A stretch of 64,000 nt of DNA from Cycas panzhihuaensis (Eukaryota; Cycadophyta): contig CM041465.1 in assembly GCA_023213395.1 (NCBI GenBank), forward strand, positions 170,135,741-170,199,740, read 5' to 3'. How positions within the stretch are numbered: the first letter of the stretch is position 1; every line of letters starts with the position of its first letter. Positions 10,276-23,173 of the stretch are shown one piece after another. The translations under genes were made by a program, and so were the position numbers. The notes below the pieces were generated by a model. It was not told the DNA's origin and searched no databases. It saw only the letters and a list, made by a program, of their open reading frames with translations.

Positions 10276-13018
10276 TGTTTCCCAGCTACTAGGAATGGAT
10301 ATGGATAGGTTGACTTAGGTAAGCTCGGGTATGCTTCTTCCTTTTCACTTATACTATTTCTTGGGAAAGGTTGACAGAAGTGTTACCTTATTGCATGACT
10401 GATTGCTTCATTTGTATGGTCACTTTGCATTTGTTGCATGTTCATGTTGCTTGTTATATTGTGAGCCTATGACGATCTAGTGGGACTAACCTTTCTGTAA
10501 GGTGGGAATCCCCATGGCACTTTATGACCCTCCGCACTACCTCCACACCATCTCAACCTTCATTTGATTCGTATGACCCATTCATGCCTTGATTTTGAGC
10601 TCCTATCACCTCATTTCCAGGACCTTCAACCTTTGATGCCTCTTTGGGCCTTGTTCACATGCCTTCTAGACTGTCCTAACCACCTGGACAGGAGGGCCAG
10701 CCCCTCCTAGGCCTACCACATAACCTCCTAAGGCTCCCGGAACCCATATTATTACCATTCTAGCTTTCTGATCCTGCACCACTATAGACTTAGTGGAACC
10801 GTGAAGTTTATCGCAGTGCAACTGTTGCAAGTTATTTTTTAAAAACTGCCGTGGTAATTCTCGCTCTTCTCACAGAATTGCCATGTGGCCTCATGTCTAG
10901 CTCAACCCTATTCACACTCTATTCGCTTGTTTAGAGATGGGATAGGTATAAATCTCAAAACCCTCATCATTTTACCTCTCTTAGATGAGTTTTTAGCTCT
11001 TCAACATAACTATTTCCTGCTGCAAGTTCTACTCCTTCTCTCTTCCTTCCACAGGTGCATCTGCAGGCATGTGTTTCCTACAACTCAGCCCAGGATCCAC
11101 CTGTAATAGTCCTTCCTCATGGTGGAGAGATTCTCTTAAGACATTCTCAAGCAAGTTTAGGTGTGGTTCTCTTCCAACTTGCCCTATCAAGTGTCTCTTT
11201 CATCTGCCTCTTGGGATATCTCCTATAAAACCTTGCAGGAACCCTCCACTCCACTAGTTGTAAGGGCAAACCTACCCTATATTCAGCCTAAAAGGTCCTC
11301 TAAACCCTCTTTTCAGGATTTATGGTATGTTATTTCTATGTTAGACTCATTTCCTTGTTTGTTTGCTTGCTTCCTTCATGATTGACTGTAGCAAACACTG
11401 TTTCCATTAGGTTTGGCATATTATTTCTAGGTTTTCACCTTTCCTCCACTAGTTTTCCTTAAGGAAGTAGTAGGAGAAGATCCATAAAGGTTGGGTGAAG
11501 AGAGTAAGGTAGGGGCAGCCCCTCACTCAGTCCTACTCTCTAAGGGCAATCCCCTTCCCACCTTTCTTCTCTTGCTCCCATGATTCTCTTGGGATAATTA
11601 GGAGTAGGTGAGCCTTAGGCTTGCGCTAGATTATTAGCATTTGTAGCCCCTTGCTACACTCATTCCAGGCTTGCACGCCTCCCATTTAGACCCCCGTCAT
11701 ATCCCTAATGTTGCTTGGTATCTCTTGAAAGCTTCTGTAGGGGTTTGTACACTGGATTGCTGCTCATAACAACTGTGTACCTTGACATCTCTCCAACACT
11801 TTGTTACATTTATCCTTATATTTTTGGCTGTCATAAGTTGTTATTTACCCTCATCCTGCTACGCTAAAAGGTTGTGTGAAGAACCTAGCAAAGGGTTTAG
11901 CCATATTGAGGCTTCCCTTCACTCCATCTTGCTTGATGTGTATGTTTGCTTGAGGGAGAATTTGGAGTTATTTGCAATAGTTATTTTCCTAACTTGACAT
12001 AATAATTTTATATATAAATCACATACACTTGCATATACATATATATATCTCTCTTCGAAGCCCCTTCTCAGAAGGGATAAGTTCTTATATGTGCAGGTTG
12101 GGGCAGTTTTGTGTGAAAGGAAAAGGCCTCCAAATCTGGGTATGCTTCATCCTCTTTCCCTTTCTTTCATTCCATTCGCTTCCTTTTGTTCCGCTTTCTT
12201 TTCAAAAGGGGAAGGTAAGGAAGCCCCTTCTTCTGCATCGATCTTCATCATACATTCATTGGCTAGCAAGAGGGCATGCGTTGCGCATGGGTGAGGTCTC
12301 CCGTTAGCTGCTACACCTCCCGAGTACACACATCTTTTCCCTTACCCCCCTATTTCCCTTTTTTGCTTTCATTTAAATCTATGTTCTAGCTAAATAGATC
12401 ACATGAAAGTAAAAGTTTAAATGGTGTTGATTTTTTGCACTTATATGTCATATGCTTGACTCGTATAAGAAAAGGATGTTATAGGAACCCCCCTTTGCTC
12501 TTCCTCTTCCTACCACCCAAACATACCCTTAGGTATATTTTGTTTGGCATTATTTGCTTGCACACGTCCCATTTGTTCTTTTTGCCCCTTTAGTTGTTAA
12601 AGGAAGATTTGGCTTGAGTGCCTCCCTCTCTCTCTCTTAGTTCTATTTGCCTTAACCAAATAACCAAGAGAGATCTGCTTACATCGTAGGCCTTCACCTA
12701 CCCCATTCATGTCCATTTCCCTTCATCATAGGGAAACCCTTTAAGAATTCCTCTTCTTCCCTTCCAGCCATCCAAGGGTGGGAGGACCTTCCTCTCGAGA
12801 CCATCTAGGCTACCCCTTATATGCACTCTCTCTTTTGAATTGAGGGCTACTTTAAGATAGTTGGATGCCATTCGTAGGTCCTGAACTCACGCTCCAGTGC
12901 ACGGGGTGCCTTGTGTGGTGCTCTCTTTGCTTGTAGGATCTTGCCCACACCTTCATCACCATTATTGTTTACCATCATTCATATTGATCTTAGTGACTAT
13001 CCCATAGATGCGCATCCA
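10276..13018 (+). repeat. G1 right (3') LTR; start uncertain
   Basis: The part from 11705 to 13018 is homologous to the left window edge (1-1272) and ends in CA at 13018. The 10276 start is chosen from a purine tract followed by TG and would give an LTR of about 2.7 kb. That length suits Tat elements but is unproven. Relative to the left copy there is an insertion of about 55 bp near 12010-12075. No gene is supported inside. Confidence 0.6.
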
Positions 13019-13631
13019 ACATCATATACTACATTAACTATAAGAATATGATAGAGTTTGAGAGATAGGATACATACTTGATCATACATGTGTGATGATG
13101 TCCCAATCTATTCTCGGTGGCTGGGAAATAACAACCTTTTAGAAGAGTCTCAAACTTATTCAAAGATCATAGCTCTTAGCTAAACATACATTTTGGAGTC
13201 CTATAAAAGGGATCCTACGTAGGGTTGGTAAATCATCAAATCAATTTTCAAACCATCTAATGATGTAAAATGTAGCATTAGCATTTCCAACAAATTGTTG
13301 ATATTATGAGTGTGGGTTTTCTTTCTTGAATGTATTTTTCCCACCACTCCCTTGCCTATATTTTCCTTTTCTTTTCAAAATTTTCATGTTGTCTTATAGG
13401 AGGGTAAACTTAATGCTCAAAACTTTCAATAACACAATTAACAAAAGTATCAGAATATAATGCTTTAGCAAATGTATTAAGAATCATAATAACTCATTAT
13501 ATGTACAGATGACAAGTGTCTGACATGTGTTAACTAAACATATAATGGTTACACCTACTTAATGTATGTTTAAGAGAGACATCTCTCCTTCATTAATGCA
13601 TTGAATTCTTCAATTAAGTAAGATTTTAACA

Positions 13632-13643
13632 TGATATTAGAGT
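13632..13643 (+). other. C1 degraded primer-binding site
   Basis: TGATATTAGAGTAGGCC resembles the initiator-Met tRNA primer site TGGTATCAGAGC with G-to-A and C-to-T changes. It follows an ...ACA end as an LTR would. Confidence 0.5.
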
Positions 13644-14329
13644 AGGCCTTCACTACTCATCTGATAAAATTATGAGGAGAAGGTTTTCTTTCAAGAAAAC
13701 TAAAGATAAAATCAATAGATGGTTAATAAAGATAATTGAAGCCCTTTGTATATGAAATAAGCCAGAGTATGAACCTGTATTAACCAATATGAATGTGTAC
13801 AAATGTGACATTTTTGAAGTTGTCAGATTGACTTGAAATTTGACTAGTGTGTTCATCTTCCTAAGTCTGTTTTTTCTCATAATTGGCTTGAAGTCATTCA
13901 AAGGGTTTTTTAAGTGCAAAAGGTTATTTTTCTACTTGTGTAGGTTTAAAGAAGAAAGTACTCATATGACTCAGTTTTGTGCCTAAAATTGGGTAACACT
14001 AGTTGTAAAATATCTATTTCTTCAATACAATTCAATTAATATCTATTTTATAGAGTCTGATTTAGGATTTTTAAGAATCAAGTAATTTTTTAAAAAACCC
14101 TAGCCACCCAATCTAGTGTTTCAAGGCTATTTTCTCTCAAACCTATTAAGATCTTAAAAAAGAATTATTTATTCAGACTTTAGGAAAAAGATTTTTAATT
14201 TGACATATTTTTTGTTCTCATCTATATAACTTAATTTTTGTATGAAAATTTATATAGAATTCTGTATAGTCGTATAATCAAGTTCTTTTCTATTCAATAC
14301 TTACTCTAAATACTACATTTACATCCAAT

Positions 14330-14902
14330 ATGGCCTCCTCAATTCTGGCATTTAGTGACCAAGATAAGTTGATAGAGAACAATTATCATATATGGAAAAT
14401 TAAAATAGAAACCATGCTACGAATAAAGAATGTATAAAACCTAGCAATAAGGATGGAAAAGAAAATTGAAACTACTGGTGATGCACTAAACAACTAGGAA
14501 GAAAGAGGTAAAATAACATTAAACTTGTCAATTTCTGACTCCCTTCTTATTTATATTGAAAAATTAAAGTCATCTCCTAAAATTTAGAAAGTTTTTAAAA
14601 ATTTGTATGGTTAAAAGAATTGAACTAGAATCATTGCTCTTAAGGAATAATTGTTTAAATTATACATGAAGGAAATAGAAACTATATTAGAATTCATCCA
14701 TAAGGTCACCTTAGTCAGAAATAATCTCTTAAGTGTAAGGGAAAACATATCAGAATATGAAATTATTGAGATGATTGTAAGCAAGCTTGAAAAGTCTTTT
14801 AATATCATGATCAATATAATCACAAATAATGATCAAACTGCAACTATGTTCCTTGATAACTTACTATGGTTACTCTTAAGGCAGGAACAAAGAAACAAAT
14901 GA
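14330..14902 (+). pseudogene. C1 gag, degraded
   Basis: An ATG at 14330 opens a frame with copia gag features: a DQDKLIENNYHIWKIKIETML start (the fold that binds the pocket W-x-x-W/M), and later a helix-rich segment 14651-14902 including LVRNNLLSVRENISEYEIIE. One frame is kept across the region with several TAG/TAA stops. No zinc knuckle is recognisable downstream. Confidence 0.7.
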
Positions 14903-16440
14903 TATGAAGAAGGGATAAAAATAGAAGATGCATTCCTGAAATACTTAAACCTTATTCTCCTAAAAACTTAGTTAAATTAGAAGATAAATATCCTCTTGAA
15001 ATCAAAGGTGTTGGCACCATAACTATTGAAGTAAATAGCACTATTCAAAATATTTGAAATGTGTTATTTGTACTAGGCCTTAAAGAGATTTTTTTTTCTA
15101 TTTCCCGGTTCTATAAAAAAAGGTTGGTGACAATCTTTGATGTAAAAGGCTATTGCCATATTCTGGACATAAAAAAGGGCAGCATTAAGATTTCCAAATG
15201 AATTGAAAGCAATGGTCCATACAAGTTACTTTCTAATCCTATTATTAACAAGGTTGTAAAAGCATATGTTATTGAAAATGTTAATAATAACAAGCTATGC
15301 CATTTGAAGTATGAATATATCTCTTTATATAGGTTGGAAATGTTATGAAAATATGGAATGGTAACTAGACTTCCTACTATTTCATTTCAACCACTAACAT
15401 GTAATTGTTGTTTTCTTCAAAAATAACATCATTTTCCTTTTAAAAGGAGTGAATGGAGAGCAAAAGATAAATTAGGATTAATTCACATGTATTTGTGTGG
15501 ATCAATTACTCCATGTTCCATAAATGGAGCTAGGTACCTTATTACCTTCATTGATGATTTTTCCAAGAAAGTATGGATTTATTTTTGTACAGTAAATTTT
15601 AAGTTTTTGTCAAATTCAAAGAATTCAAGGAAGAAGTTAAAGTAGAATGCAGTAACAAAATAAAATACATCAAGTCAAATGGAGGTGGAGAATATATTTC
15701 AAAGGATTTTTTGAATTTTTTATAGATATCATAAAATACGAAGATAGTTTACAACTACATATACACCACAATCTAATGGCATAGTAGAACACAAAAATAG
15801 AACAACCATGGAAATGGTAGGCAGCATGATTCAAGTTAGGTAAATCTTGAAGACCTATTGGGCAGAAGTGGTAAACACAACAACATACTTAATAAATCAA
15901 ATTCCAACACATGCCTTAAATCAAATCACGCTAGATAAATCTTGGATAAGATACAAGCTAGATGTGAGTAATTTAAATTTTTTTCATGTTTAGCATTTGT
16001 TCACATTCCAGATAATAATAGAACAAAGCTTGACTATAAAAGTATTGAATACATAATGATAAGATATAACAAAAATCCTAAGGGCTACAAATGTATATAT
16101 CCAAAGATAAATAAGATCTATATAAGTAGAGATGTTGTATTTAATGAAGATGATATAGTAAAAGTCCACTTCCATGCAAAGAAATTAAGGAACCACCTAA
16201 GTTAATTCCTACAAAAGATTTTTCACTAGAAAAATTTTCAAGAGTTACTTCAAAAGATATAGGAACTGATGAGATAAAGGATTTAGAGAGGGATACAGAG
16301 TCAGAGAGGGCACTCTCACCAGTCATTGAAGAAAGGGAGACAACATCAAAAAGAGATACTAAAATGGTATCTCAAGACTATTGAAGAAGCTAAAGGAGAT
16401 GTGTTTTCACATTGAACTAAAAGTCAAAAGAACTAGGCAG
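14903..16440 (+). pseudogene. C1 pol N-terminal half (GAG-pre-IN, integrase, linker)
   Basis: A GAG-pre-integrase remnant (NNNKLCHLKYEYISL, about 15280-15330) is followed by the integrase core with YLITFIDDFSKKVWIYF near 15535-15590. The third catalytic residue region SNGIVEHKNRTTMEMV near 15775 keeps Glu. A linker with YKCIYPKINKIYISRDVVF (about 16085-16140) marks the entry to RT, which is then lost. Frameshifts and stops are frequent. Confidence 0.7.
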
Positions 16441-16445
16441 TATTC

Positions 16446-17650
16446 AACAATATAGAACCACAATCTTATTAAAGATATGTTTAACACTATCATGGTCAGT
16501 ATAAATCTTGAAACTTCTTCCCAACAAGTACTGCTTCCACACTTTAAATGCATGCATCACTATTCCAAGTTCTAGATCATGAATAGGATAGTTCCTTTCA
16601 TAATATTTTAGCTTCCTTGATTCATAAGAGATGACCTTTCCACCTTGCCTTAGTACTAGACCAAGTCCCTCGATGTTTATATCAGTGCAAACCACAAAAT
16701 AAGAACTTGAGTTGGGTACGACAAGGACTAGAGTGTTGGTAAGTAATTCTTTAATAGCTAGAAACATTTCTCGCATAATTCTATCCATAAGAATCTAGTT
16801 CCTTTCTTTTATAGTGAGGTAATAAGGTCTATAATTCTGAAAAAAAATTCCCACATACCTCCTGTAGTAGCCTATGAGACCCATGAAGCTTCTCACCTCT
16901 TATACATTTCTAGGTGATGGCTAGTCCATAATCACCTTTATCGTTCCTAAATCAACAAAGATTCTAGCTTTAGAAATTGCATGTCCCAGATAATATACTT
17001 CTCCCTTATAGAGCTCACACATTGAATTTAGAGTACAATTTATGTTCTTAAAGCAATTATAACACAATGCATAGATGTTCTTTGTGTTCCTCCTAGGACT
17101 TTGAATAAATTAATATGTCATTAGTAAATACAGTAACAAACTTTTCTAAGTATTATATAAACACTTTGTTCATCAAATACATAAACATTACAAGAGTGTT
17201 TGTTAAGACAAATGACATTACTAAGAGTTTGTAGTGTCTATATCTTGTCATGAAATTAATTTTCAAGACATCCTCCTCCTTTATTCTAATCTAATAATAA
17301 CCTTACCTCAAATTGATCTTAGTAAACTTCTTAGTACCTTTCATTTGATCAAATAAATCATCATCTATAGGAAAAAGATATTTATTTATTATTACAGATT
17401 TATTTAGTTGCCAATAATTTACAAACAGGTGTAGAGTTCCGTCCTTCTTCTTAACAAAGAAAATTGGGGCTTCCCAAAGTGAGACACTTACCCTAATAAA
17501 GCCTTTATCTATAAAATATTGTAGTTGCATCTTCAATTTAAACAGTTTTAAAGTGGCCAAATGATAAAGTGCTTTTGAGGTTGATGTTGGACCTAGCACA
17601 AGTTCAATGGTATAATCAACATCTTGTTTAAGAGGTAAGCCTGGTAATTC
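16446..17650 (-). pseudogene. Chromovirus RT and RNase H, degraded
   Basis: RT starts near 17600 with the GFIR and VKKKDGTL motifs (17303-17599). The catalytic loop, normally FIDDIL, reads FTNDILIYS near 17130, so one of the two essential Asp residues is Asn. RNase H (16444-16788) retains VVCTDINIEGLGLVLRQ, ISYESRKLKYYERNY and YTDHDSVKHIF, then breaks off. The product would be inactive. Confidence 0.8.
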
Positions 17651-17821
17651 ATTTGGGAATATGTCCTTAAATTCCTACACTATTAGAAGGTCTTCAAGAT
17701 TTGGTTCCTTGAGTGTTTCTTCCTTGTTAATATGGGTGGTATAAGCTGGATAGTACTTCCTTAAATATTTATTCACTTGTGTCATGGAAAATTACTGAAC
17801 ATTATCTAAGATTTTCTTTCC

Positions 17822-18430
17822 TTAGATAAGTGCAAGTTCTCTATCATCATTCAAGAATTCAACTAATTTATTACAATAATAAATTTTGGCATGATGGTTC
17901 TCCAACCAGTCTAAGTCGATGATGGTGCCATAGTCACCTAATGGTAACTTTTGAAAAGTAGTAGATGTAGGCCATATTTCCCATTCTAATAGGCAGGAGG
18001 GAATGAATTTAGTTACTTTTCTTTTGATGCCATCTGCCATGTATGTCATCCATTTAATCTTGTGAGTTTGTAACTTGAGCTTATACTTCTCTTCAATTTT
18101 GGGATGTAAAATGATATGGTTGCTTCCCAAGTTAATTACTATGGTAAGACCTTGCCTTGAGATCTTACCAACTACCTACACCATAGTAAATTGTTGATTA
18201 GCTTGTCTTCCCTTGTTGTATATGCATGCCTATTCCCTACTTCTTGGGCTTTGTCTATTACCATAGGTTGCATCTCCACATTATGGGTTGCTCATTCTAT
18301 TTTTAGTATATTTGATAACTTGAGGTAATATATCCTTTCTTATTACATTGATAACATCTAGTTTCACTTAAATTCCTTGGAGTATTTTCTAGTTACAAAT
18401 TAGATCTTGAGTTACCCTAGGGATGGTCAT
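17822..18430 (-). pseudogene. Chromovirus gag knuckle and protease, degraded
   Basis: The knuckle CYQCNKKGYITSSYQ near 18330 keeps the first two Cys but has lost the His and the last Cys to Tyr-type changes. The protease active site, expected D-T/S-G, reads INLGSNHIILHPK near 18115, so the catalytic Asp is gone. The fold ends with a recognisable D-WL-HHAK block at 17875-17925. Confidence 0.7.
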
Positions 18431-18433
18431 AGT

Positions 18434-18730
18434 TGAAAGGAGTGGATCTAGTCTTTATTTCTATGCACTAAACACAAAGGAAAAAATCGGAATAAGAGAG
18501 ACTTGAGAGAAATAATAGCTCTCACAAAATAGGGAGGTGAGAACAACCCTCCTCCATTAAGCTTTTACTTTTATATTGAAAGAGGGAGCATTAGAATTAG
18601 GTGAAATGAAATTACAAATATTACACATAAAAGTGTATTTCACTTAAGTGATCTAATTTAAAGTTCATGTAAGACCATTTTTAGGGATAATTAACTAATG
18701 TAATGACTTTGTGATATTAACTCATTTTAA
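18434..18730 (-). repeat. C2 3' LTR
   Basis: Begins on the plus strand with TGAAAGGAGTGGATC and ends near ATTTTAA, matching the C3 LTRs in reverse complement over its whole length but clearly more diverged. The reverse-complemented polypurine tract TATCCTCCTTAATGG follows at 18731. About 297 bp, like the C3 LTRs. Confidence 0.85.
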
Positions 18731-19195
18731 TATCCTCCTTAATGGTAGAATGTCATTTTATCCTATTTTATTCTATCCTGTGATGTCTTTATTTGAGCCT
18801 CTTACAAAGTAAACTACCATGACACTTTTGTAGGAAATCCTCATGGGGAAGAAAACCCATGGACATTCTAATATACTAACCTAACTTAAGTAACTCTTTA
18901 AATTAATCCAGATATCCAATCAATATAATAAATTTTTTAGCTAAAATATAATGAGTCTCCTATACCATTTGGTCATCCCCCATGCCATTTTGGGTTTTCA
19001 TAGGTTCTAATTTTCCAAAATGACATAACCCTTATCCTTTTGCACCCACAATGGGTTTCATGAATGGGATAGAGTAGATACTTACTCTTGTTCTTTTGTT
19101 CCCACAAGGGGTTTTCATAAATGAGATATAGTATAATAGTCTAATTGTCATCTCCTTCAATCAGTTGGAGATAAAGGCCCTAAGACTGAGTTTCC

Positions 19196-22100
19196 TTTAG
19201 AATTATTCAAACTTCATCATTTTAAGTGGTTTGGTAAAAATATCAGCCACTTAATCTATTGTGGGGTAGTACTCTAGTTGAATTATGCCATCATGAACTA
19301 GTTCTCTAATCCTATGTACTTTCATACTTATCTGTTTTCCATGATCTTGAAATATAGAATTTTTATCCATTTAGATTATAGACTGATTATCCACACGTAA
19401 GCTAGTAGAACTTGTTTGGGTGATATTCAATGTATTCAATAAATTTTTAAGTTATATTACCTCCTTACTTATCTCAAAATCAATAATATATTTAACTTTA
19501 GTAATTGAGTCTACAATTATCTTCTATCATTTGGATCTCCATGATATTAGTGCTATTTGAAGAAATGTTATATACCTAAATGCAGATCTTCTTTTCTCTT
19601 TATCTCTGGGAAAGTCTAAGTCTATGTATACATAAAGTTTGAATTCTGTATTAGGTCCATATAATAGACCATATTTATTAGTCATCTTTAGGTATCTCAA
19701 CACTTATACTATAGCCTACCAATAGAATTTGTAATGAATATTATAAGAATACTAACAGAGTGTGCAATATCTAGCCTTGTGTTAGTAGTGTAGATGAGAC
19801 TACCTACAAATTGCCTATATAGTATTGCGTTTGCCTCCTTAGTGTTACCATCAACTAAGAGATTAATATTAGATTCCATAGATATAGCCACTAGTTGAGC
19901 ATCTTCTAACTAAAACTTTGTCAAAAGATCGTTGATATATTTTTCTTTGGAGAGAAACATTTTTCTATTCTTTTGAGTTACTTCAATTCTAATGTAATAT
20001 TTCATCAACTTAAGGTTAGACAATTCAAAAGTTTTAGCAAGGTCCTTCTTTAATTGGATGATTATCTATTCACTATTCCCCATTATTAGCATATCATCCA
20101 TAAAGATTAAGAGGTAAGTGACCTTATCTTTTTGGCACTTGATGAATAGTATTATATTAATATCTTGATAGTTGCAAACCTCATATCTAAGTTACCTCAT
20201 TCTTTTAGATAACTTGGTAAACCAAGCATGAGGGGCTTATTTTAGGCCATACAAATACTTTCTAAGCCTGCAAACCTTATTCTCCTAACTTGCGATTTTG
20301 TATCCTTCTATTTGAGCCATGTAAATTTCTTCTTTAAGGTCCCCATTGAGAAATGCGGTCTTAATATCAAACTAGTGGATTTCCAACACTATTGAGTAGC
20401 CAAGGCTATAAGAGTTCTAATTGTAGGCTAAATAGATTAGGGTATCATCTAATCTATTCTTATTTTTAAACACCTATTTATTTTGAACTTTCTTCCAAGG
20501 ATTAGATCAACAAGCTCCTATATATCATTATTGATAAGAGATTGGTACTCTTCATTTATGGCATTTCTTCAAGTTACATGCTTTATAGCTTATTAGTATG
20601 TTAATGGCTCTTCATTAAGACTAAGATACATTTATGCTAATTTAAGCTCAATGGAAAGTGATCCGTTCATCCTTGCTCTATACGAACTTCTAGTGCCAAT
20701 TTTACTTATCTTATTCGGTTGCATGTTCTTTTATAGTTAGTAAGCTTCATAAATCCCTCAATTTAGGAATGAGGTTTTCATTTCCATAGCCTTTTGGTCT
20801 TCATTTTGATCCTAAAAGTGATCATGTGAAATGTTTGGTATGAAGGAAGTTAACGATGTTAGAGAATATTGGCCAACCACTGATGTTAGAGAAGGTGATC
20901 CTTTTACTATGGCTTTGCCTTTGTCAACTTGGTTGTTCTCAGATGATGGTGTTGGATGCGTGCACATCAACTGGGAATCATAGCTTGTATCCTCTAGGAC
21001 TTTATTGTCAAATTCTAAGATTTTGAGTAACTATTTAGTATCTCTGCCCTAATTTTTAGAATCTAGATATCAAATTTAGTAGCATCATTACATTAGTACG
21101 AAGGTATCTTAGAGTGAAGTCTGAGCAATTGATCTTTAGTCTCTATAAAGATAACATCTCTAGTAATGATGATTTTACACTATAAAAGTGGGAGATAAAG
21201 GGGGGTTTTCCATACTACATTTTATGTAGAGAGAGGTTGAGCTTAGAGGGACTAATAATGTTGATGCAATACATAATAGTCTAGATAGCATTGACCTAAA
21301 GATAGATAGGGAAATTCTTATTTACCAACATAGCATAAGCCCTGCTCATGATGGTCCTATTCATACACTTAGAAACTCCATTTTGTTGAGGTATACTTGC
21401 AACATTGGTTTGATGTTTGATCCCATGGTGGCACAAGTATGATTCAAATTTATTCAAGGTGTACTCATTACCATTATCAATCTTGAGTATCTTGATCTTG
21501 AATCTTGATTCATTCTCCATGTGGGCCTTGAAAGCTTGAAACATGGAAAATCTTTATATTTCTTCATAAGAAAAGTAATCTATACTTTCTTAATACAAAC
21601 ATCAATGAAAGTAATACAGTACCACTTTTGTTTAAGAGAAGGAATAGGCATAACACTGCATATATATAAGTGTACAAGCTACAAAGGTTGACTAGATTTC
21701 CACTGACTATAAGGAAATGGTTATCTTTGAGATTTGGCAATAATACACGCTTCACATTTGAAGGGCTTAGAGAAGAATCTAAGCATACTAGGAAGAGTGG
21801 CATATAGTTCTCTCAAATGATCAATTTTGATATGGGTCATACAAGCATGCCATAGGGCCTCTTGGGACAACTTATGAGGAGTTAGGGTTGTGGTAAAAGC
21901 TGAGTCATTATCAACATAATTGGCTTCAAAGGATGGTGAACCAGTTAAGTAAAAAGTTTGCCATCAAGAATTCTTATCATAACTATAACATTTGAAAGAG
22001 GGTGAATGACATAAAGAGTTTAATTATTTGTAGTTACACTCAGATCAAATCCATATGAGACAAGGGTGTATAGGGAGTGCAGATTCTACTTTAGAGCAAG

Positions 22101-22850
22101 AATATATAAAACATCAACGAGGGTAAAATCTGGAAGTCCTGGGAGTTTTAGGGAAATGGTTCCAAGTCCTTTGATTGGATAAAATAATTTTTCAACCATG
22201 TATACAACACCATAAACTTTAGAGTTAAAATTCTAAAAGAACTAGCAACGACAAGTCAAATGTTATATTGCTCCAGTATCCATGATCCAAGATGAAGTAT
22301 TTGAGGTGGCATTATTAACAACTTCAAGTGGTGAAGGTAAAAGTAAATAAGTATAACCACAATGAGTCTCAATATACTTAATGGATCTACCAACAACATT
22401 TGATGAAGTGGTCCTAATTCTTTGAAGGTGTGCATGAGCAAATTGTATTCTAGCAAGAGTATCTCCGAAAGAAGTATTATCAACATTATGTGCACCATGG
22501 CGCTATTGATAGGTTAGTAGTTTGTTAGTGGAAGTTCTATAATTTTTGGCATAGTGTCTTTTTCTATGATATCTTTGGCACACAATTATTTGATTTCCAA
22601 TCTTATAAGAAGTATTAGGTTGGCTAGATTATCTTTGATTACTAGATCTGGGTTTAAATTGATTATTTTATCCTTGGCCTTGAGACTACTTTTGTTGGTG
22701 TTGGGGAGCCTGTTGACCATAAGGACGATGTTCTTGTTGTCTACTTCTAACTCTTCCATGGGAATTACAACCTCTGCGAGAGGATTAACCTTGATTTTTG
22801 GTATAAAAAAAATCTTTTTCAACTTTAAAAGTAGCATCAGTAGGATCTAA
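19196..22850 (-). pseudogene. C2 pol and gag tail, degraded
   Basis: Integrase is clearest at 21296-21544, with IDNGNEYTLNKFESYLCHHG and QQNGVSKCMNRT. The position of the catalytic Glu is Lys (21368-21370), as in C3. The RNase H/RT tail at 19709-19891 has LYRQFVGSLIYTTNTRLDIAH. The Gly/Arg-rich gag tail is at 22586-22837. Stops and frameshifts are abundant and the element is more decayed than C3. No long ORF is left. Confidence 0.85.
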
Positions 22851-22854
22851 TGTA

Positions 22855-22859
22855 GTGGC
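22855..22859. other. Target-site duplication, left copy (GTGGC)
   Basis: GTGGC directly before the TG of the C3 5' LTR, repeated at 30500-30504 directly after the CA of the 3' LTR. Five bp is the usual copia duplication length. Confidence 0.9.
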
Positions 22860-23156
22860 TGAAAATGGTTAATGACATAAAGTCATTACATTAGTTGATT
22901 ATTTCGAAAAAGGGTCTTAAGTGAACTTTAAATTAGATCACTTAAGTGAAATGCACTTTCATGTGCATTATGTGTAATTTCATTTCACCTAACTCAAATG
23001 CTCCTTCTCTCAATATAAAAGTAAAGCTCAATGGAGGAGATTTATTCTTACCTCCCCATTTTGTGAGAGCTACTTTCTTTCTCTCAAGTCTCTCTTACTC
23101 CCATGTTTACCTTTGTGTTTAGTGCATGGAGATGAAGGATAGATCCACTCTTTTCA
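22860..23156 (+). repeat. C3 5' LTR
   Basis: 297 bp, TGAAAATGG...CTTTTCA. A TATAAAAG motif (about 23016-23023) is a likely TATA box of the element promoter. Nearly identical to 30206-30499. Confidence 0.95.
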
Positions 23157-23158
23157 TG

Positions 23159-23173
23159 TGGTATTAGAGCTTT
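23159..23173 (+). other. C3 primer-binding site
   Basis: TGGTATTAGAGCTTT, two bases after the LTR, matches the initiator-Met tRNA primer site with one C-to-T change. Confidence 0.85.

Larger units (their letters stand above)
1..13018 (+). mobile_element. G1: Tat-like Ty3/gypsy LTR retrotransposon, internally deleted, carrying an antisense gene
   Basis: The window opens inside the left LTR; the matching copy ends at 13018. Between the LTRs, in order, are a primer-binding site, degraded gag, a retroviral-type protease, a pre-RT spacer, the integrase C-terminal region, an antisense gene and a long 3' noncoding stretch. RT, RNase H and the integrase catalytic core are absent. The lineage call rests on the CxxH...HxxxxC gag knuckle, the DNGSSVN protease motif, a TGGCGACC-type PBS and an antisense ORF between integrase and 3' LTR, all features of Tat-lineage elements. 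The LTR copies differ by several percent, so the insertion is old. G1 could not transpose without proteins from another copy. Confidence 0.85.
13019..16445 (+). mobile_element. C1: Ty1/copia element, 3' truncated
   Basis: A degraded Met-type primer site, gag, GAG-pre-integrase and integrase regions occur in copia order on the plus strand. The element stops just after the integrase-RT linker, at the join with an inverted gypsy fragment near 16445. RT, RNase H and 3' LTR are lost. The stretch 13019-13630 should hold its 5' LTR (TATAAAAGGG at about 13202 is a possible TATA box), but no second copy is available to delimit it. Confidence 0.75.
16446..18433 (-). mobile_element. Chromovirus-like Ty3/gypsy pol fragment
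   Basis: On the minus strand, from 18400 down to 16450, the order is zinc knuckle, protease, RT, RNase H. This order, with the protease LPLGDYGTIIDLDWLENHHAK and the RT stretch [20 protein letters not shown], fits Tekay/Del-type chromoviruses and differs from the Tat elements nearby. It is cut off at 16446 by C1 and at 18434 by the LTR of C2, so gag, integrase and LTRs are missing. Confidence 0.8.
18434..22859 (-). mobile_element. C2: Ty1/copia element, main part (host of the C3 insertion)
   Basis: Minus-strand order from high to low coordinates is gag tail, protease region, GAG-pre-IN, integrase, RT, RNase H, polypurine tract and 3' LTR. The remaining gag lies beyond C3 at 30505-30814. Joining 22859 to 30505 restores continuous homology with C3's own gag, with the 5 bp GTGGC counted once. 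C2 and C3 share LTR and coding sequence, so they are one family. The 5' LTR of C2 is missing. Confidence 0.9.
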